Of a stretch of DNA of 32,910 nt, positions 15,416 through 24,800 are shown in pieces. The notes beneath the pieces are model-generated. The model did no database searches. It was given only the letters and a program-made list of their open reading frames with translations, and had not been told where the DNA came from. Location of the stretch: positions 1 to 32,910 of the IMG/VR virus record IMGVR_UViG_3300027861_000118; one strand, written 5' to 3'. Positions within the stretch are counted from its first letter, which is position 1. Each line of letters opens with the position of its first letter. The stretch comes from a virus. Position numbers and translations under genes: made by a program.

Positions 15416-18400
15416 TCATCTAGCATTTCCAAACTTAAAGGGTACTGAAGCAAATGCGATGTAGATGTAGTTGCTTCCATTATTGTTCATCATATTCTGA
15501 GTGGCTCTAATCTTAAAACCATTAGAAACATAATCTACATATATAGAGCCATCTTCATATTCTGAATTAGATAAATTAGGATAAAGTCTGGGTGTGTTTA
15601 CATCGTTATAAGGATGTGTTTTATTATTAATCATCACCCAGTTTTCAGCAGCATCAGTTTTCTTAGCCATAATAAAAGCAGGTCTAAACCCTGTGTACAC
15701 AAATGTGCCATCAGCATTACCGTTTCCAGTATATGAACCGACCTTAGAGTAGCCGTCTACAGAGTGAAAACAGTAGGCTACATAAGTATCAGTACCTGTA
15801 TTTCCATTAATATCAGTATTAGTACCAACACTAAATACATCTGCTGTCGGTGCTGTGTCATTCCAATAAGTATCACTTGTAGCTTTAGCATTAGTCAGAT
15901 TTAAAAATATTCCATCTGTAGCTGCAAATCCTGTATGCCAGACATACCAATTACCTGTATCGTCACCTCTTTCTTTTACAATAACCATCTCTGGTGCTTT
16001 AGATAATCCGTGACCAATAGTACCATTAACACCTGTTCCTGTATAAGTAGATATACTAAACCCAGCATCTACATTTGCAGAAGTTGCTGTTGTGTTTATA
16101 GAGCCATCAGTATTAGATGAGCCACTACCGTTTGCTTTCCAGTTCCAAGCTGCGTATGTTGCAGAATTTTCGTTTACAAAACCTGAAGTATCAGCACCCA
16201 AAGTAAATCCTGTACTTGTCCACGCTGTTAACGCATCAGCAATTGTCCACTCAACAAATGTACCATTAGTAGTAAGAATCTTGTTGTTGCCTGTAACTGA
16301 ATTTTGCAAAGCGTGGTAATCAGCACCGCTTCTTTGTTTAATCCAAGTAAAGTCAGGTTGAAAACCTACTGTGATAGTTTGTCCTGTTGCACCATTACCA
16401 GTATAAAGCACAGTATTAAAATGCTCACTAGGTGTAACAGCTACATCTGGCAAGTTCTTTGTACATAAAGCTAAGAAGCCTGTAGGTGGTGTGTAATAAA
16501 AATCACCTATGTCATTACCATCTTGATTGCCTTGTGCTGTCTTGTTACTAGCGAATGAGGAGTCTTGTCCGAAGTTGACTACCCAAGCTGAAGCTTCTGT
16601 TGCCCAAGCAGGAGTGTAAGAGTTGGCAGTAGTAGATACAGTAGTGTCTGGATAACTAGTATTAAGTGTTGTACTTGAAGCGGCACTACCATTAGTCCAC
16701 ACACCATCCATAGCAAACCAAACCTTGCCTGTATCAGCATCAAATGCCATACTGATAATCTCACCTGAAGATATATAAGATGGAAATATGTCGGCTGTAA
16801 CTACTGAGCCATTCTTTCGAGTAGAATTGTAATATACTGAAACAGCATCGCCATTAGCGTAGTTAGAAGAAGGTATATAACCCGGTATAAAGTTTACAGT
16901 TGCTGATTGCTGGTCATCCACATTATTAGTATCAGTTAATGCCATTGTTAATTTAACTCCTGAGGTAGCACACGCCTCCCAATACCATTTACCTGATGAT
17001 ATCGCCATAGTACCATAAACTGTCTTATGCTCATCTGCTGCAGTATTTGAACTTTTTAGATTGCCCTCCTCATATTGTATATTAGGAACATTAACAAGTG
17101 GATTAAGCGTAGCAAAGTTATTACTTGGACTATCAACCATCACATCTGACTCTGTTAGGTTATTACTTGTAAAATCATTATTGTTACCACTTTGGTCTAG
17201 CCAGTATGCGTACTCTCGTTTGTCAGCAAAAGCCATATAGATGTAAGTTCCACCAGATGTGTTAGTTCCAGCGTAAGTACTTTTAATTTGAAAACCTGTG
17301 GTAGTAAAATCAATGTTATAGTTTGGATGAGATACTTCTGCCGGACTATCGTGTGCTTCTAATATAGTGTTGTTTGGATTTGTGTTATCTCGTACATTAT
17401 CCCAAATGTTCCAACCCTGACTAGAATCTGTACGCTTAATCATCAAGAAAGCTGGAGCAAATCCTAGCGTTACACTTGGTCCTGTACTTGAACCATTACC
17501 AGTATAACTTCCAAACTTACTATACCCAGTTACACTATGGAAACAGTAGGCTATGTAACTTGAATTCAATTTATTTACATCATTTTCAATTCCTACAGTA
17601 AATAGACTTGCTGTGGGTTTAGTATCATTCCAAATCCTAATGTCATCAGCAGCAGCAGCAGTCGTATTCAAAGCTACATAATCAGTTTCATAATCAGACG
17701 CTATGCCTTTATGTAATACAATCCATTGTGTTGCATTTGTTCTATTTTTAACCAATATCATCTCAGGAGCAGAACTTAGTCCGTGTCCAACTGTATCATT
17801 ACTCTGTGTACCAGTATAAGAAACTATACTCTGTCCATAAGTAGTATTTGCTCTGACAGTTGAAGTAATACTTCCGTTACTGTTAGTAGCATTAGAGCCA
17901 CCCATATCCCAATTCCAAGCTACATACTTTTCATTATTAGTATTTACACTTTCGTGTGAATCTAAAGAAAAGCCATCAGGGTCAAAAGATGTAATTTTGT
18001 CAGTAGCAGTATCTTGAGCAGAATTATCATTACTAAATATTTGACTACTTGTACCTCTAACCGAATCTGTAAGTTGATTCCAATCAGTTGTATCTCTATT
18101 TTTAATCCAAGTTAAATCAGGCTGAAATCCAGTACCGCCTATATACTGTGTACCACCGTTACCTCTATAAACAACCGTACTAAAACCTTCTACTGTATAG
18201 TCTTGTTTAAACGGCAGGTAGAATCCATTAGTACCATAAGTGCCTGAATACTCGATAGGCTTCCATTCACCGTATGTACCTGTTTTACCGAAGTCTGCTG
18301 GAGTTCCAACAACACCATCAAGAAAGTTTACTTCTGCTAGGTAGCCATCAAAAAACTCGTCACCTCCATAGTCACCGCAATAATGTGCAACATTGTTATT

Positions 18401-18832
18401 AATCTCTGTTGTTGCGTTTGCAGCAGGAGTGCTACCACTACTAAAATCTGTAAGCCTAACTCCGTTTACATAAAACATTATACGGTCTGCTGAAGTAGCA
18501 GTTGTATTCCATACCAAGATAATGTTGTACCAAGAACTTGTGTCACGAAATACTCTACTTGGAATGTAATAACTTGAACCACTTACCCATAAATACATCT
18601 TATCATTGCCATCAAAATGTATCTGTGAATTATTGTTTGCTCCAAATATAGTTTTTGGACCACCTAAATTTCCTCTCTTAACCCAACAACTAAAAGTCCA
18701 AGTAGTTCTGTTACCAGCACTAGCTGGAGTCCAACTTAAAGTAGCTGAATCACCATCTTCAAACTTTAGACTCTGCTCTAACTCGTAGTCAGTAGCACCA
18801 CTAGGTATTGCAGTTGATTGTATTAATGCCAT
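15416..18832 (-). CDS. Tail fibre/adhesin with LamG, duplicated beta module and SPRY domain, 1138 aa
   Basis: Residues about 10-200 form a laminin-G/concanavalin-type jelly roll (WTFSCWVKRG, WYNIILVWNTT, FFDGYLAEVNFLDG). A large module at about 217-538 (starting VVYRGNGG) is repeated at about 804-1138 (starting VLYTGNGATGQ). The two copies share the near-identical string YCFHSVxGYSKxGSYTGNG near residues 425 and 1015. Between them, at about 600-752, lies a SPRY/B30.2-like domain (MAISSGKWYWEAC, MAFDADTGKVWFAMDGVW). All these folds bind carbohydrate or protein surfaces, so this is the probable receptor-binding fibre. The preceding 384-aa repeat protein likely connects it to the tail. No endosialidase-type cleavage motif was seen. 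Confidence 0.75.
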   Translation of the reverse strand: MALIQSTAIPSGATDYELEQSLKFEDGDSATLSWTPASAGNRTTWTFSCWVKRGNLGGPKTIFGANNNSQIHFDGNDKMYLWVSGSSYYIPSRVFRDTSSWYNIILVWNTTATSADRIMFYVNGVRLTDFSSGSTPAANATTEINNNVAHYCGDYGGDEFFDGYLAEVNFLDGVVGTPADFGKTGTYGEWKPIEYSGTYGTNGFYLPFKQDYTVEGFSTVVYRGNGGTQYIGGTGFQPDLTWIKNRDTTDWNQLTDSVRGTSSQIFSNDNSAQDTATDKITSFDPDGFSLDSHESVNTNNEKYVAWNWDMGGSNATNSNGSITSTVRANTTYGQSIVSYTGTQSNDTVGHGLSSAPEMILVKNRTNATQWIVLHKGIASDYETDYVALNTTAAAADDIRIWNDTKPTASLFTVGIENDVNKLNSSYIAYCFHSVTGYSKFGSYTGNGSSTGPSVTLGFAPAFLMIKRTDSSQGWNIWDNVRDNTNPNNTILEAHDSPAEVSHPNYNIDFTTTGFQIKSTYAGTNTSGGTYIYMAFADKREYAYWLDQSGNNNDFTSNNLTESDVMVDSPSNNFATLNPLVNVPNIQYEEGNLKSSNTAADEHKTVYGTMAISSGKWYWEACATSGVKLTMALTDTNNVDDQQSATVNFIPGYIPSSNYANGDAVSVYYNSTRKNGSVVTADIFPSYISSGEIISMAFDADTGKVWFAMDGVWTNGSAASSTTLNTSYPDTTVSTTANSYTPAWATEASAWVVNFGQDSSFASNKTAQGNQDGNDIGDFYYTPPTGFLALCTKNLPDVAVTPSEHFNTVLYTGNGATGQTITVGFQPDFTWIKQRSGADYHALQNSVTGNNKILTTNGTFVEWTIADALTAWTSTGFTLGADTSGFVNENSATYAAWNWKANGSGSSNTDGSINTTATSANVDAGFSISTYTGTGVNGTIGHGLSKAPEMVIVKERGDDTGNWYVWHTGFAATDGIFLNLTNAKATSDTYWNDTAPTADVFSVGTNTDINGNTGTDTYVAYCFHSVDGYSKVGSYTGNGNADGTFVYTGFRPAFIMAKKTDAAENWVMINNKTHPYNDVNTPRLYPNLSNSEYEDGSIYVDYVSNGFKIRATQNMMNNNGSNYIYIAFASVPFKFGNAR

Positions 18833-18835
18833 ATA

Positions 18836-19990
18836 TTAGGTGTAGATTGCCGAGTTAGTCATATAAACATTTGTACCATCTGAGAAATAAGACAGTAAGT
18901 AAGTACCTGCTGTTGATACTGTAGCTAATAAGTTAGCATCGACCTTAGTGTTAGCGTGTGCTGCTACTGTGTGTCCACCTGAGTTGATAAGAAGTATGTT
19001 TCCAGACTGTGCAACAATAGATGTAAAGGTTAGTGTGAAGTTACCTGAAGGAGTACACTTAAAGTTGTTACTAGCAGACATAGCAAATGAACCATCATTG
19101 TCTGTAGTCATTGTGCCTACTGCGTTAGCTCCTACTGTAACTGTACCTGTAGAGCTTATTAATAACCTATTAGCACTAGCAGTTTCATCTCGAATAGTCA
19201 AAGCATCGCTTTCGTCTGAACGAATCTGCATTGAATAATCCTTCGCATCATTCTTAACTCTTACTGTAGCATAAGCATCAGTACCCGAAGCCTCTACTTT
19301 AAATTCAGAATTACCAGATGTCTTTAACATATTGACATCACCAGTTAATGTACCACCAGCTTTTGGCAGAGCAGCATTAGCAGTTGTTGTTGTGCTTGTT
19401 AGTACAGCATCTCTTGTGGCAATATCAACGCCATCAAAAGTAGAGTTAGTTGTGATAGCACCAGTCATAGCACCGCCAGACTTTGGTAAGGCAGCATTTG
19501 CTGTAGTATTAGCTGTAACACCTGTGGCAATATCGGTGTTAATTGAATTGGCTAGTTTGGCTGCTGTTACTGCATCGTCTGCTATAGTTAGTGCAGTTGC
19601 TCCTGTTACATCTCCTGTGTGAGTAGCGTTAGTTACTTTAGCTGTATTAGCTGAAACAGCTGCTTCTAAATTACCTATGTTTGGAATTGCAACTGTGCCT
19701 GTAAATGTAGGACTAGCTATTGGTGCCTTTGTTGCAATAGCAGATGTGTTAGTATCTAACTGTGTACCATCTGCTGACACATCTCTACCATCTACAGTCT
19801 GACTTCCTGACATAGTAATATTACCTGTCATCTGTCCACCAGCTAGTGGTAGTTTAGTAGCGTCTGTTATTCCTGTTCTTACTGCTGTGACTGTGGATTT
19901 CTTAGAAGTACCACCATCATTAATTAATATTTCCTCACTACCTCCGAGGGTACCTTTACTTGCTAAGGCTGATACTTTAGTTGTTGCCAT
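18836..19990 (-). CDS. Tail fibre shaft protein with fibre repeats, 384 aa
   Basis: After MATTKVSALASKGTLGGSEEILINDGGTS, a virion-attachment-like start, come three copies of the classical phage fibre repeat LP-[LK]-[AS]-GG-x-[ML]-TG-x-[IV] (LPLAGGQMTGNI, LPKSGGAMTGAI, LPKAGGTLTGDV). The C-terminus is beta-rich (SGNFTLTFTSIVAQSGNILLINSGG). These trimeric shafts link tail to receptor-binding tips; the 1138-aa adhesin follows after only 3 bases. The family assignment of the repeats is firm; its exact place in the virion is inference. Confidence 0.75.
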   Translation of the reverse strand: MATTKVSALASKGTLGGSEEILINDGGTSKKSTVTAVRTGITDATKLPLAGGQMTGNITMSGSQTVDGRDVSADGTQLDTNTSAIATKAPIASPTFTGTVAIPNIGNLEAAVSANTAKVTNATHTGDVTGATALTIADDAVTAAKLANSINTDIATGVTANTTANAALPKSGGAMTGAITTNSTFDGVDIATRDAVLTSTTTTANAALPKAGGTLTGDVNMLKTSGNSEFKVEASGTDAYATVRVKNDAKDYSMQIRSDESDALTIRDETASANRLLISSTGTVTVGANAVGTMTTDNDGSFAMSASNNFKCTPSGNFTLTFTSIVAQSGNILLINSGGHTVAAHANTKVDANLLATVSTAGTYLLSYFSDGTNVYMTNSAIYT

Positions 19991-19992
19991 GT

Positions 19993-20184
19993 TTACTCCG
20001 TAATAATATAGTCAGGACTAGCATTGCTAGACGCTTCAGTTATAAAATATAAGCCAGTTGATTCTGTTTCTATTTCTTGTTCAGGTGAAGCAGGAGGACC
20101 TATTGGCGTAGCTGTTTGTGACCTTCTTCTAAAAAGATAAATAGGTACAAACTTCTTTTGTTTTCTAGTTAACTTATATGCCAT
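19993..20184 (-). CDS. Small protein of unknown function, 63 aa
   Basis: The product starts with a very basic stretch (MAYKLTRKQKKFVPIYLFRRRSQ) and ends acidic and Ser-rich (SNASPDYIITE). The ATG overlaps the stop of the 194-aa gene by one base, and the next gene begins 2 bases after its own stop. This tight coupling between head and fibre genes argues that it is real, perhaps a minor head or joining protein. No family was recognised. Confidence 0.6.
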   Translation of the reverse strand: MAYKLTRKQKKFVPIYLFRRRSQTATPIGPPASPEQEIETESTGLYFITEASSNASPDYIITE

Positions 20185-20768
20185 TACTCTAGCCTGTCTA
20201 AAAGTTTTTCACGTCCAATGTTTCTACGCTGTTCTATATCTGCTAACTTATCTGTAAATTGTTCCACTAATGGAGCATAAGAAACATCTACTGGTACAAC
20301 TTTTTTCCTAGTAGGAAGCCTTCCTGAATATGCTTCCGGTTCTTTAAATGTTGTTTTAGCTTTTGTATGACTATCTTTAGGTGTAGCCATTAATCCTTTT
20401 GGCTCAGGTAAAGATGACATCTCAGGTAAATCTTTTGTTTCTTTATGTGCTTTTATTTCTGCACTTGACTCTACTGTAGGTTTAGAATAACTCCTATCCT
20501 TTACTGAATCTAAGTTATCTTCTCCATTTAACATCTGGTCCAGTATGTCATGTATCTCACTTGTTTCTTCCTCAAAAGAAGCTTGTTCATTATTAAACTG
20601 TAAACCATTTTCCTCTAAAAAAGAAGCTAGTTCTTCAGGAGAACCTGTAGGATTTTCAACTTTAAATACTTGTTCAAGAATTTCATTATAAAGTTTTGCA
20701 ATCTTTTGCTTTATCTTATCTAGTTCTAAGTCTAAAGCACTATCATCAAATAAATCAGCTATGTTCAT
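20184..20768 (-). CDS. Head-region protein of unknown function, 194 aa
   Basis: The protein is charged, with a helical N-terminus (DSALDLELDKIKQKIAKLYNEILEQVF), an acidic middle, a Lys/Pro-rich low-complexity centre and a C-terminal helical segment (LVEQFTDKLADIEQRRNIGREKLLDRLE). It is the first gene after the capsid gene and its terminator. It has no membrane or signal segment. It could be a minor capsid, decoration or joining protein; no family was recognised. Confidence 0.55.
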   Translation of the reverse strand: MNIADLFDDSALDLELDKIKQKIAKLYNEILEQVFKVENPTGSPEELASFLEENGLQFNNEQASFEEETSEIHDILDQMLNGEDNLDSVKDRSYSKPTVESSAEIKAHKETKDLPEMSSLPEPKGLMATPKDSHTKAKTTFKEPEAYSGRLPTRKKVVPVDVSYAPLVEQFTDKLADIEQRRNIGREKLLDRLE

Positions 20769-20790
20769 AGTTCTCCTAATTAGCTAAATA

Positions 20791-20815
20791 TAACCCCCTC
20801 ATGTAGAAGGGGTTA
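20791..20815 (-). terminator. Hairpin terminator after the major capsid gene
   Basis: TAACCCC (20791-20797) and GGGGTTA (20809-20815) form a 7-bp stem with an 11-base loop, 15 bases after the capsid stop. In the sense (minus) direction the stem is followed by TATTTAG, a short U-rich run, so it would be a leaky terminator. A terminator just after the capsid gene parallels T-phi of T7, which lowers expression of genes beyond gene 10. Confidence 0.6.
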
Positions 20816-20830
20816 CGGTTTAACTAACTA

Positions 20831-21787
20831 TTATCTGTCAGTTACAAAAGCGAAACCTGAAGTGTCACGCATCTCACCAACACCATAAATAGTGTCAGCA
20901 GTATACAAGTCACCTAGGTACTCTTGCATGTAAGACGACTGTGAACGTACTCCTAGTTGCTCAACTAGAGCCATTGCGTCTTTATGTAGAACTAGACCAA
21001 TGTCATGTACGACTGAACCAGTAGCACACTGAGTAGTACCCATAGCGTTAGTAACATATACATCAATACCGTAGATTTGTCCAACCTTACCAGTCTTGAT
21101 TGCATTACCATCACCAATGAACGCTTGCTCAGTATAACGCTGAATGCCTAACATGTCAGTGTACTGACGTGGAGTTAGAACAATTGCACGTCCGTCCTGT
21201 GGTACGTCAGCTAAATCTAGCTTTTCTACCATTGAACGAATTGCAGCGTCACCACCAGTTGTTAGTGAAACAGCATTACCAGTACCTGAACGGTCCCAGT
21301 CAGAAAGTACGCCAGCACTGTCAAAGACTTGTGCCTTATTCCAACCTGAGTTACCTGCTGTTCCGTTACCACCGTTAAGTGCTGCTGCTTTGTTAAACAA
21401 GTCTAGGTCGACCTGTGTACTTAAAGCGTAGCCAGCATCTTCCGTGTAGAACCTACGTAGAGAGCTCAATGCTTGAACCTCTGCCATATCTTCAATTAGC
21501 ACTGAGTATTCATAGTGCTTGTCGATGCTTAACGCTGTGTTGCCATGAGTATCGCCTTGAATCTTTACTAGCGAGTTCTCTCCCTTTGAAGTTGCTGAAC
21601 CACGTACCGGTGTTGGGATATTGATTGTATCACCCTTCTTACCTTTGTGGTTTATGCGAGTTACCAAATTAGCTAATACTAAGTTCTTTTGATAACTGGC
21701 AATGACTTCGTCACTCCACAACTCTGGAATAAAAGTTGCAGCTGTAGTGACTGTTTGGTTATTAGTACCAATTACACCTGTTGCCAT
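20831..21787 (-). CDS. Major capsid protein
   Basis: The 318-aa protein has the usual podovirus coat pattern: N-terminal TTAATFIPELWSDEVIASYQKNLVLANLV (N-arm and first helix), GDTINIPTPVRG, a long spine helix region (YEYSVLIEDMAEVQALSSLRRFYTEDAGYALSTQVDLDLFNKA), and PQDGRAIVLTPRQYTDML before IYGIDVYVTNAMG near the C-terminus. This matches the HK97-fold coat proteins of T7-like and related marine podoviruses. It follows the scaffold gene and is followed by a terminator. An AGGAG ribosome site, AU-rich surroundings, lies upstream of the ATG, and codon use is more G+C-rich than its neighbours, as expected for a highly expressed gene. Confidence 0.85.
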   Translation of the reverse strand: MATGVIGTNNQTVTTAATFIPELWSDEVIASYQKNLVLANLVTRINHKGKKGDTINIPTPVRGSATSKGENSLVKIQGDTHGNTALSIDKHYEYSVLIEDMAEVQALSSLRRFYTEDAGYALSTQVDLDLFNKAAALNGGNGTAGNSGWNKAQVFDSAGVLSDWDRSGTGNAVSLTTGGDAAIRSMVEKLDLADVPQDGRAIVLTPRQYTDMLGIQRYTEQAFIGDGNAIKTGKVGQIYGIDVYVTNAMGTTQCATGSVVHDIGLVLHKDAMALVEQLGVRSQSSYMQEYLGDLYTADTIYGVGEMRDTSGFAFVTDR

Positions 21788-21811
21788 TTTATATATCTCC
21801 TATATATCTTA

Positions 21812-22615
21812 TTATTTTACCCTCCCCTCTGCGTAAGCCTCGTAGATTTCATCTTCTAAACTCTGATAACGCTTTGGGTCAGTCTGTTTTAAACGTATTA
21901 AATCAGCACGCCTGTAAATCTTTTTACCAGCTGTTGACTCACCTGAAGCTCTTGATACTCCTTCACCTGTTTTCATAGCCACATCTCTTTTGGTTTTTTT
22001 GCTTTCATTAACTTCTTTCGTCTTAGAAATCATTTGTCTTTCTTTCCAAGTCGTAAGCAGTTCATTAGCTGCATCAAAATCATAAGAGTCTGCTTCTTTA
22101 TACAAGCGTTGTCTTACCTTGCTTCCATTTATCCACTCCTGAAATCCTCCGTCAGTTATGACTTGTTGGAAATCTGGATGTGCCTTTTCGAGTTGTTGGG
22201 CAGTTAAAGCAGCTTGTTGCTGTTTGTTCTGTTCCGAAAACTCTTTGAACCTAGGATGATTATCTATAATTTGCCTTACTGCTTCTTCAGGATTATCATA
22301 AAAATCTGCTGGCTCACTTGTGGTAGTCTGTTGGCTTTGTGTACTTATCTGGGATTGCAAATAAGAATCAGTTAGTTTTCTAAGTTCACCAATCTCTTGC
22401 CCTTTCCTACCTAGTTCTTTCTCTAGGTTCTCATAGGCTTCAGCTATTTCCGTTGAGGACTTACCTTGAAATTTCTTAGGAAGTTCTTGAGCTTCTGGCT
22501 CTTGAATTTCTTCCTGTTCTACTTCTTCCTCTACAGCTAATGCTTCTAAAGTTTCGTTTACTTGCTCTTCTACTGGTTCTTCTTGGACCTCAGGGTCTAC
22601 AATTTTACTACTCAT
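21812..22615 (-). CDS. Scaffolding protein
   Basis: The 267-aa protein is highly charged. Its N-terminus is very acidic (EVQEEPVEEQVNETLEALAVEEEVEQEE), followed by helical Gln-rich sequence, and the basic C-terminus (YRRADLIRLKQTDPKRYQSLEDEIYEAYAEGRVK) resembles the coat-binding end of T7-like scaffolds. The position between portal and capsid genes is the standard one. It would guide procapsid assembly and then leave. An AGG-type ribosome site precedes the ATG. The role is inferred with good confidence from composition plus order. Confidence 0.72.
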   Translation of the reverse strand: MSSKIVDPEVQEEPVEEQVNETLEALAVEEEVEQEEIQEPEAQELPKKFQGKSSTEIAEAYENLEKELGRKGQEIGELRKLTDSYLQSQISTQSQQTTTSEPADFYDNPEEAVRQIIDNHPRFKEFSEQNKQQQAALTAQQLEKAHPDFQQVITDGGFQEWINGSKVRQRLYKEADSYDFDAANELLTTWKERQMISKTKEVNESKKTKRDVAMKTGEGVSRASGESTAGKKIYRRADLIRLKQTDPKRYQSLEDEIYEAYAEGRVK

Positions 22616-22671
22616 GCTTCTTACCTCCGTCTTTTAAGATTATGGGGGTTATAAAAATGTTAGAGCTGGTA

Positions 22672-22893
22672 CTAATCCAGTTGTTCTAACGCTAGTTTGG
22701 TAGCTTCCTCTAAATTAATAAACATATTTAGGAAAGATACCTGACCTCTACGTAAGTGTAGAGTCTTTTCATCTTCAATGTCATAGATTTTTTCAAGTGA
22801 CTCTGCTAGTTTAGTGTACTCTTCTAACAATACACGCCAGCCATCATGTTGAATCATGTCTAATCGTTGTTCTAATATTTCTCTATCTGTCAT
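22672..22893 (-). CDS. Small head-gene-cluster protein, 73 aa
   Basis: A short, helical, acidic protein (REILEQRLDMIQHDGWRVLLEEYTKLAESLEKIYDIEDEKTLHLRRGQ). Its ATG overlaps the portal stop as ATGA, so translation is coupled to the portal. Small proteins of this kind between portal and scaffold are frequent in marine podoviruses, with no known function. The 56 bases to the scaffold gene show nothing clear. Confidence 0.65.
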   Translation of the reverse strand: MTDREILEQRLDMIQHDGWRVLLEEYTKLAESLEKIYDIEDEKTLHLRRGQVSFLNMFINLEEATKLALEQLD

Positions 22894-24797
22894 CCGTTCA
22901 TTGCCTTAGACAAATTAAGTATAGTTTCTGAGTTTAGATGTTCTACTTCAGGTACATTACGTGCAGTTTCTGACTGTATACCTTTTATTCTTACCATCTT
23001 CTCAGCTAATTCTAATTGTTTCTTAGCCAGTGCTTCATTAGATGACTTATCACCTGCATCTACTTGTAGCTTCTGTGCTTCTGCGTATAACTTATTAATG
23101 TCTGCTTTAAGTTCCTCTAGTTCAAGCATAGACTTTTGCATTTCTATTTGTTTTATCTGCTCATCTTGAGGATTAGGTTGCATCATTTGGTTGATTGCTT
23201 GTACTAATTGTGTTCTATTTGCTAGTGATGAGTTCTCAAATATACTCATTAAGATAACATAGAACGCAGGAGAACCTTGTGGAGTCATAGATAACAACTG
23301 TACCATCTGTGTTGTTTCTAATTCCTTAGCCATAATACCTAGACTACTGTAAGGTTTAAACTTAAAGTCTACTGCTGGATATCTTTCGTTATCAAACTGT
23401 ATCCTTCTATATAAAGTTTTATTAATCATAGGAATCAAGAATGAATCTTGGAAATTCATTAGTGTTCTCTTCTGACGTTTAATAGATGCTGCTTGGAGCA
23501 TTGACATACCACTAGCAGTTCCATTCCGAGGATTGGAAAAGTTACTGTTAGCTGTGTCCATAGCACCAGTACCCATCTGAACCATACGTTCTAGCTCTGC
23601 TGCTTCGGTAAAGGTCGACTGGGATAGACTACCAAAGTTCAGTGGCATTAGAACGGATTTAGGGTCACCATTAGTGAGGATAGTCTTACCGGGACGGACA
23701 TCGAATTTCGTTCCACGTGGTAGACGAGTGGCATCTAAACCCATCATTGGGTGTGTCGTGAGTGCTAAGGCGTCAATACGAGCTCTCAGTTCAGCATCTA
23801 AAGCTTTCTGTGGATTAAATCCTTTTTCAGCTACACCCCTACCCCAGAACTTCGAGGGTACCCTGTCATTTTGATAGGAAACAAACGGTCTATCATTTAA
23901 CATGTATGGGTTTTCTGCTGCTCTTAGTACGCAATCATCATTAGCAATTGTAACAACAGCTTCGACTAACTCATCATCATTGTAATCAAACTGGTCTACA
24001 CTACTTGAGTTACCACTAAGAAATCTTTTAGGAACTAATCCCCAATATTCTACAATCTTTACTTTGTCATCTTCATCAGAGTCACTAAACTCTTCATCAA
24101 AGCCAAAGTCTGCTTTGTCATAACTACCTAATGGCATATCATTGTATATACCATCCTTCATTCCCTTAGTAATCATGTATTTAGGTTTGATTACTATGTG
24201 GGCGACACCTAATGCTTCATCTATTGTAGCAGCTGTAGGGTCAATAACAAATTCTTTTGGTGATACTGATTCTAACTTAACACATGTGTAAGGTATTTCC
24301 TGTGTTTCAGTCATAGTAGTCATAGTACCCGGAATAGGTACCTCAGTTGCTACCATTTCCATTTTATCCTGTACTAATACCTTACCAATACCTGTACCAA
24401 ATATGGCACCGTTAAGTAAACACTCTGCAATAGCGTCCTTAACTCCATCCTTTGTTAAATCTTCATGGAGTAAGTTACGTATGTACTCTGCGTCTTGTTT
24501 GTTTTCGTCAAGGATGTCATCTTCTAGGTCAAACCAACGGTTACCTCCAAAGATTGCTTCCTCTAATTCTGCTACTGTGGCTTCAATAGCCTGTGATGTG
24601 GCTGGAGAAATTAGTTTACTCTTCTCTGACTGCCTTGTTCTGTCATCGTTTGCCCAAATACCACGCCATAACCTGTAATATTCGTCCCACTTAGACATAT
24701 AGTTAGAGTTTCTGTGGTCCTCCCACTGGTCTACTCTATCTAACACCCATTCTCTTAACTGACTGTGTGGACTATCTAGGTAATCTTTCTCATCCAT
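22890..24797 (-). CDS. Portal (head-tail connector) protein
   Basis: The 635-aa protein has the sequence style of podovirus portals: N-terminal MxxxxYLDSPHSQLREWVLDRVDQWEDHRN, middle RPFVSYQNDRVPSKFWGRGVAEKGFNPQKALDAELRARIDAL, and a long C-terminal helical, Gln/Lys-rich barrel region (QIKQIEMQKSMLELEELKADINKLYAEAQKL). It would form the dodecameric ring through which DNA enters and leaves the head and on which the terminase docks. It directly follows TerL by 3 bases. The length is within the usual range for this group. Confidence 0.82.
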   Translation of the reverse strand: MDEKDYLDSPHSQLREWVLDRVDQWEDHRNSNYMSKWDEYYRLWRGIWANDDRTRQSEKSKLISPATSQAIEATVAELEEAIFGGNRWFDLEDDILDENKQDAEYIRNLLHEDLTKDGVKDAIAECLLNGAIFGTGIGKVLVQDKMEMVATEVPIPGTMTTMTETQEIPYTCVKLESVSPKEFVIDPTAATIDEALGVAHIVIKPKYMITKGMKDGIYNDMPLGSYDKADFGFDEEFSDSDEDDKVKIVEYWGLVPKRFLSGNSSSVDQFDYNDDELVEAVVTIANDDCVLRAAENPYMLNDRPFVSYQNDRVPSKFWGRGVAEKGFNPQKALDAELRARIDALALTTHPMMGLDATRLPRGTKFDVRPGKTILTNGDPKSVLMPLNFGSLSQSTFTEAAELERMVQMGTGAMDTANSNFSNPRNGTASGMSMLQAASIKRQKRTLMNFQDSFLIPMINKTLYRRIQFDNERYPAVDFKFKPYSSLGIMAKELETTQMVQLLSMTPQGSPAFYVILMSIFENSSLANRTQLVQAINQMMQPNPQDEQIKQIEMQKSMLELEELKADINKLYAEAQKLQVDAGDKSSNEALAKKQLELAEKMVRIKGIQSETARNVPEVEHLNSETILNLSKAMNG

Positions 24798-24800
24798 AAA

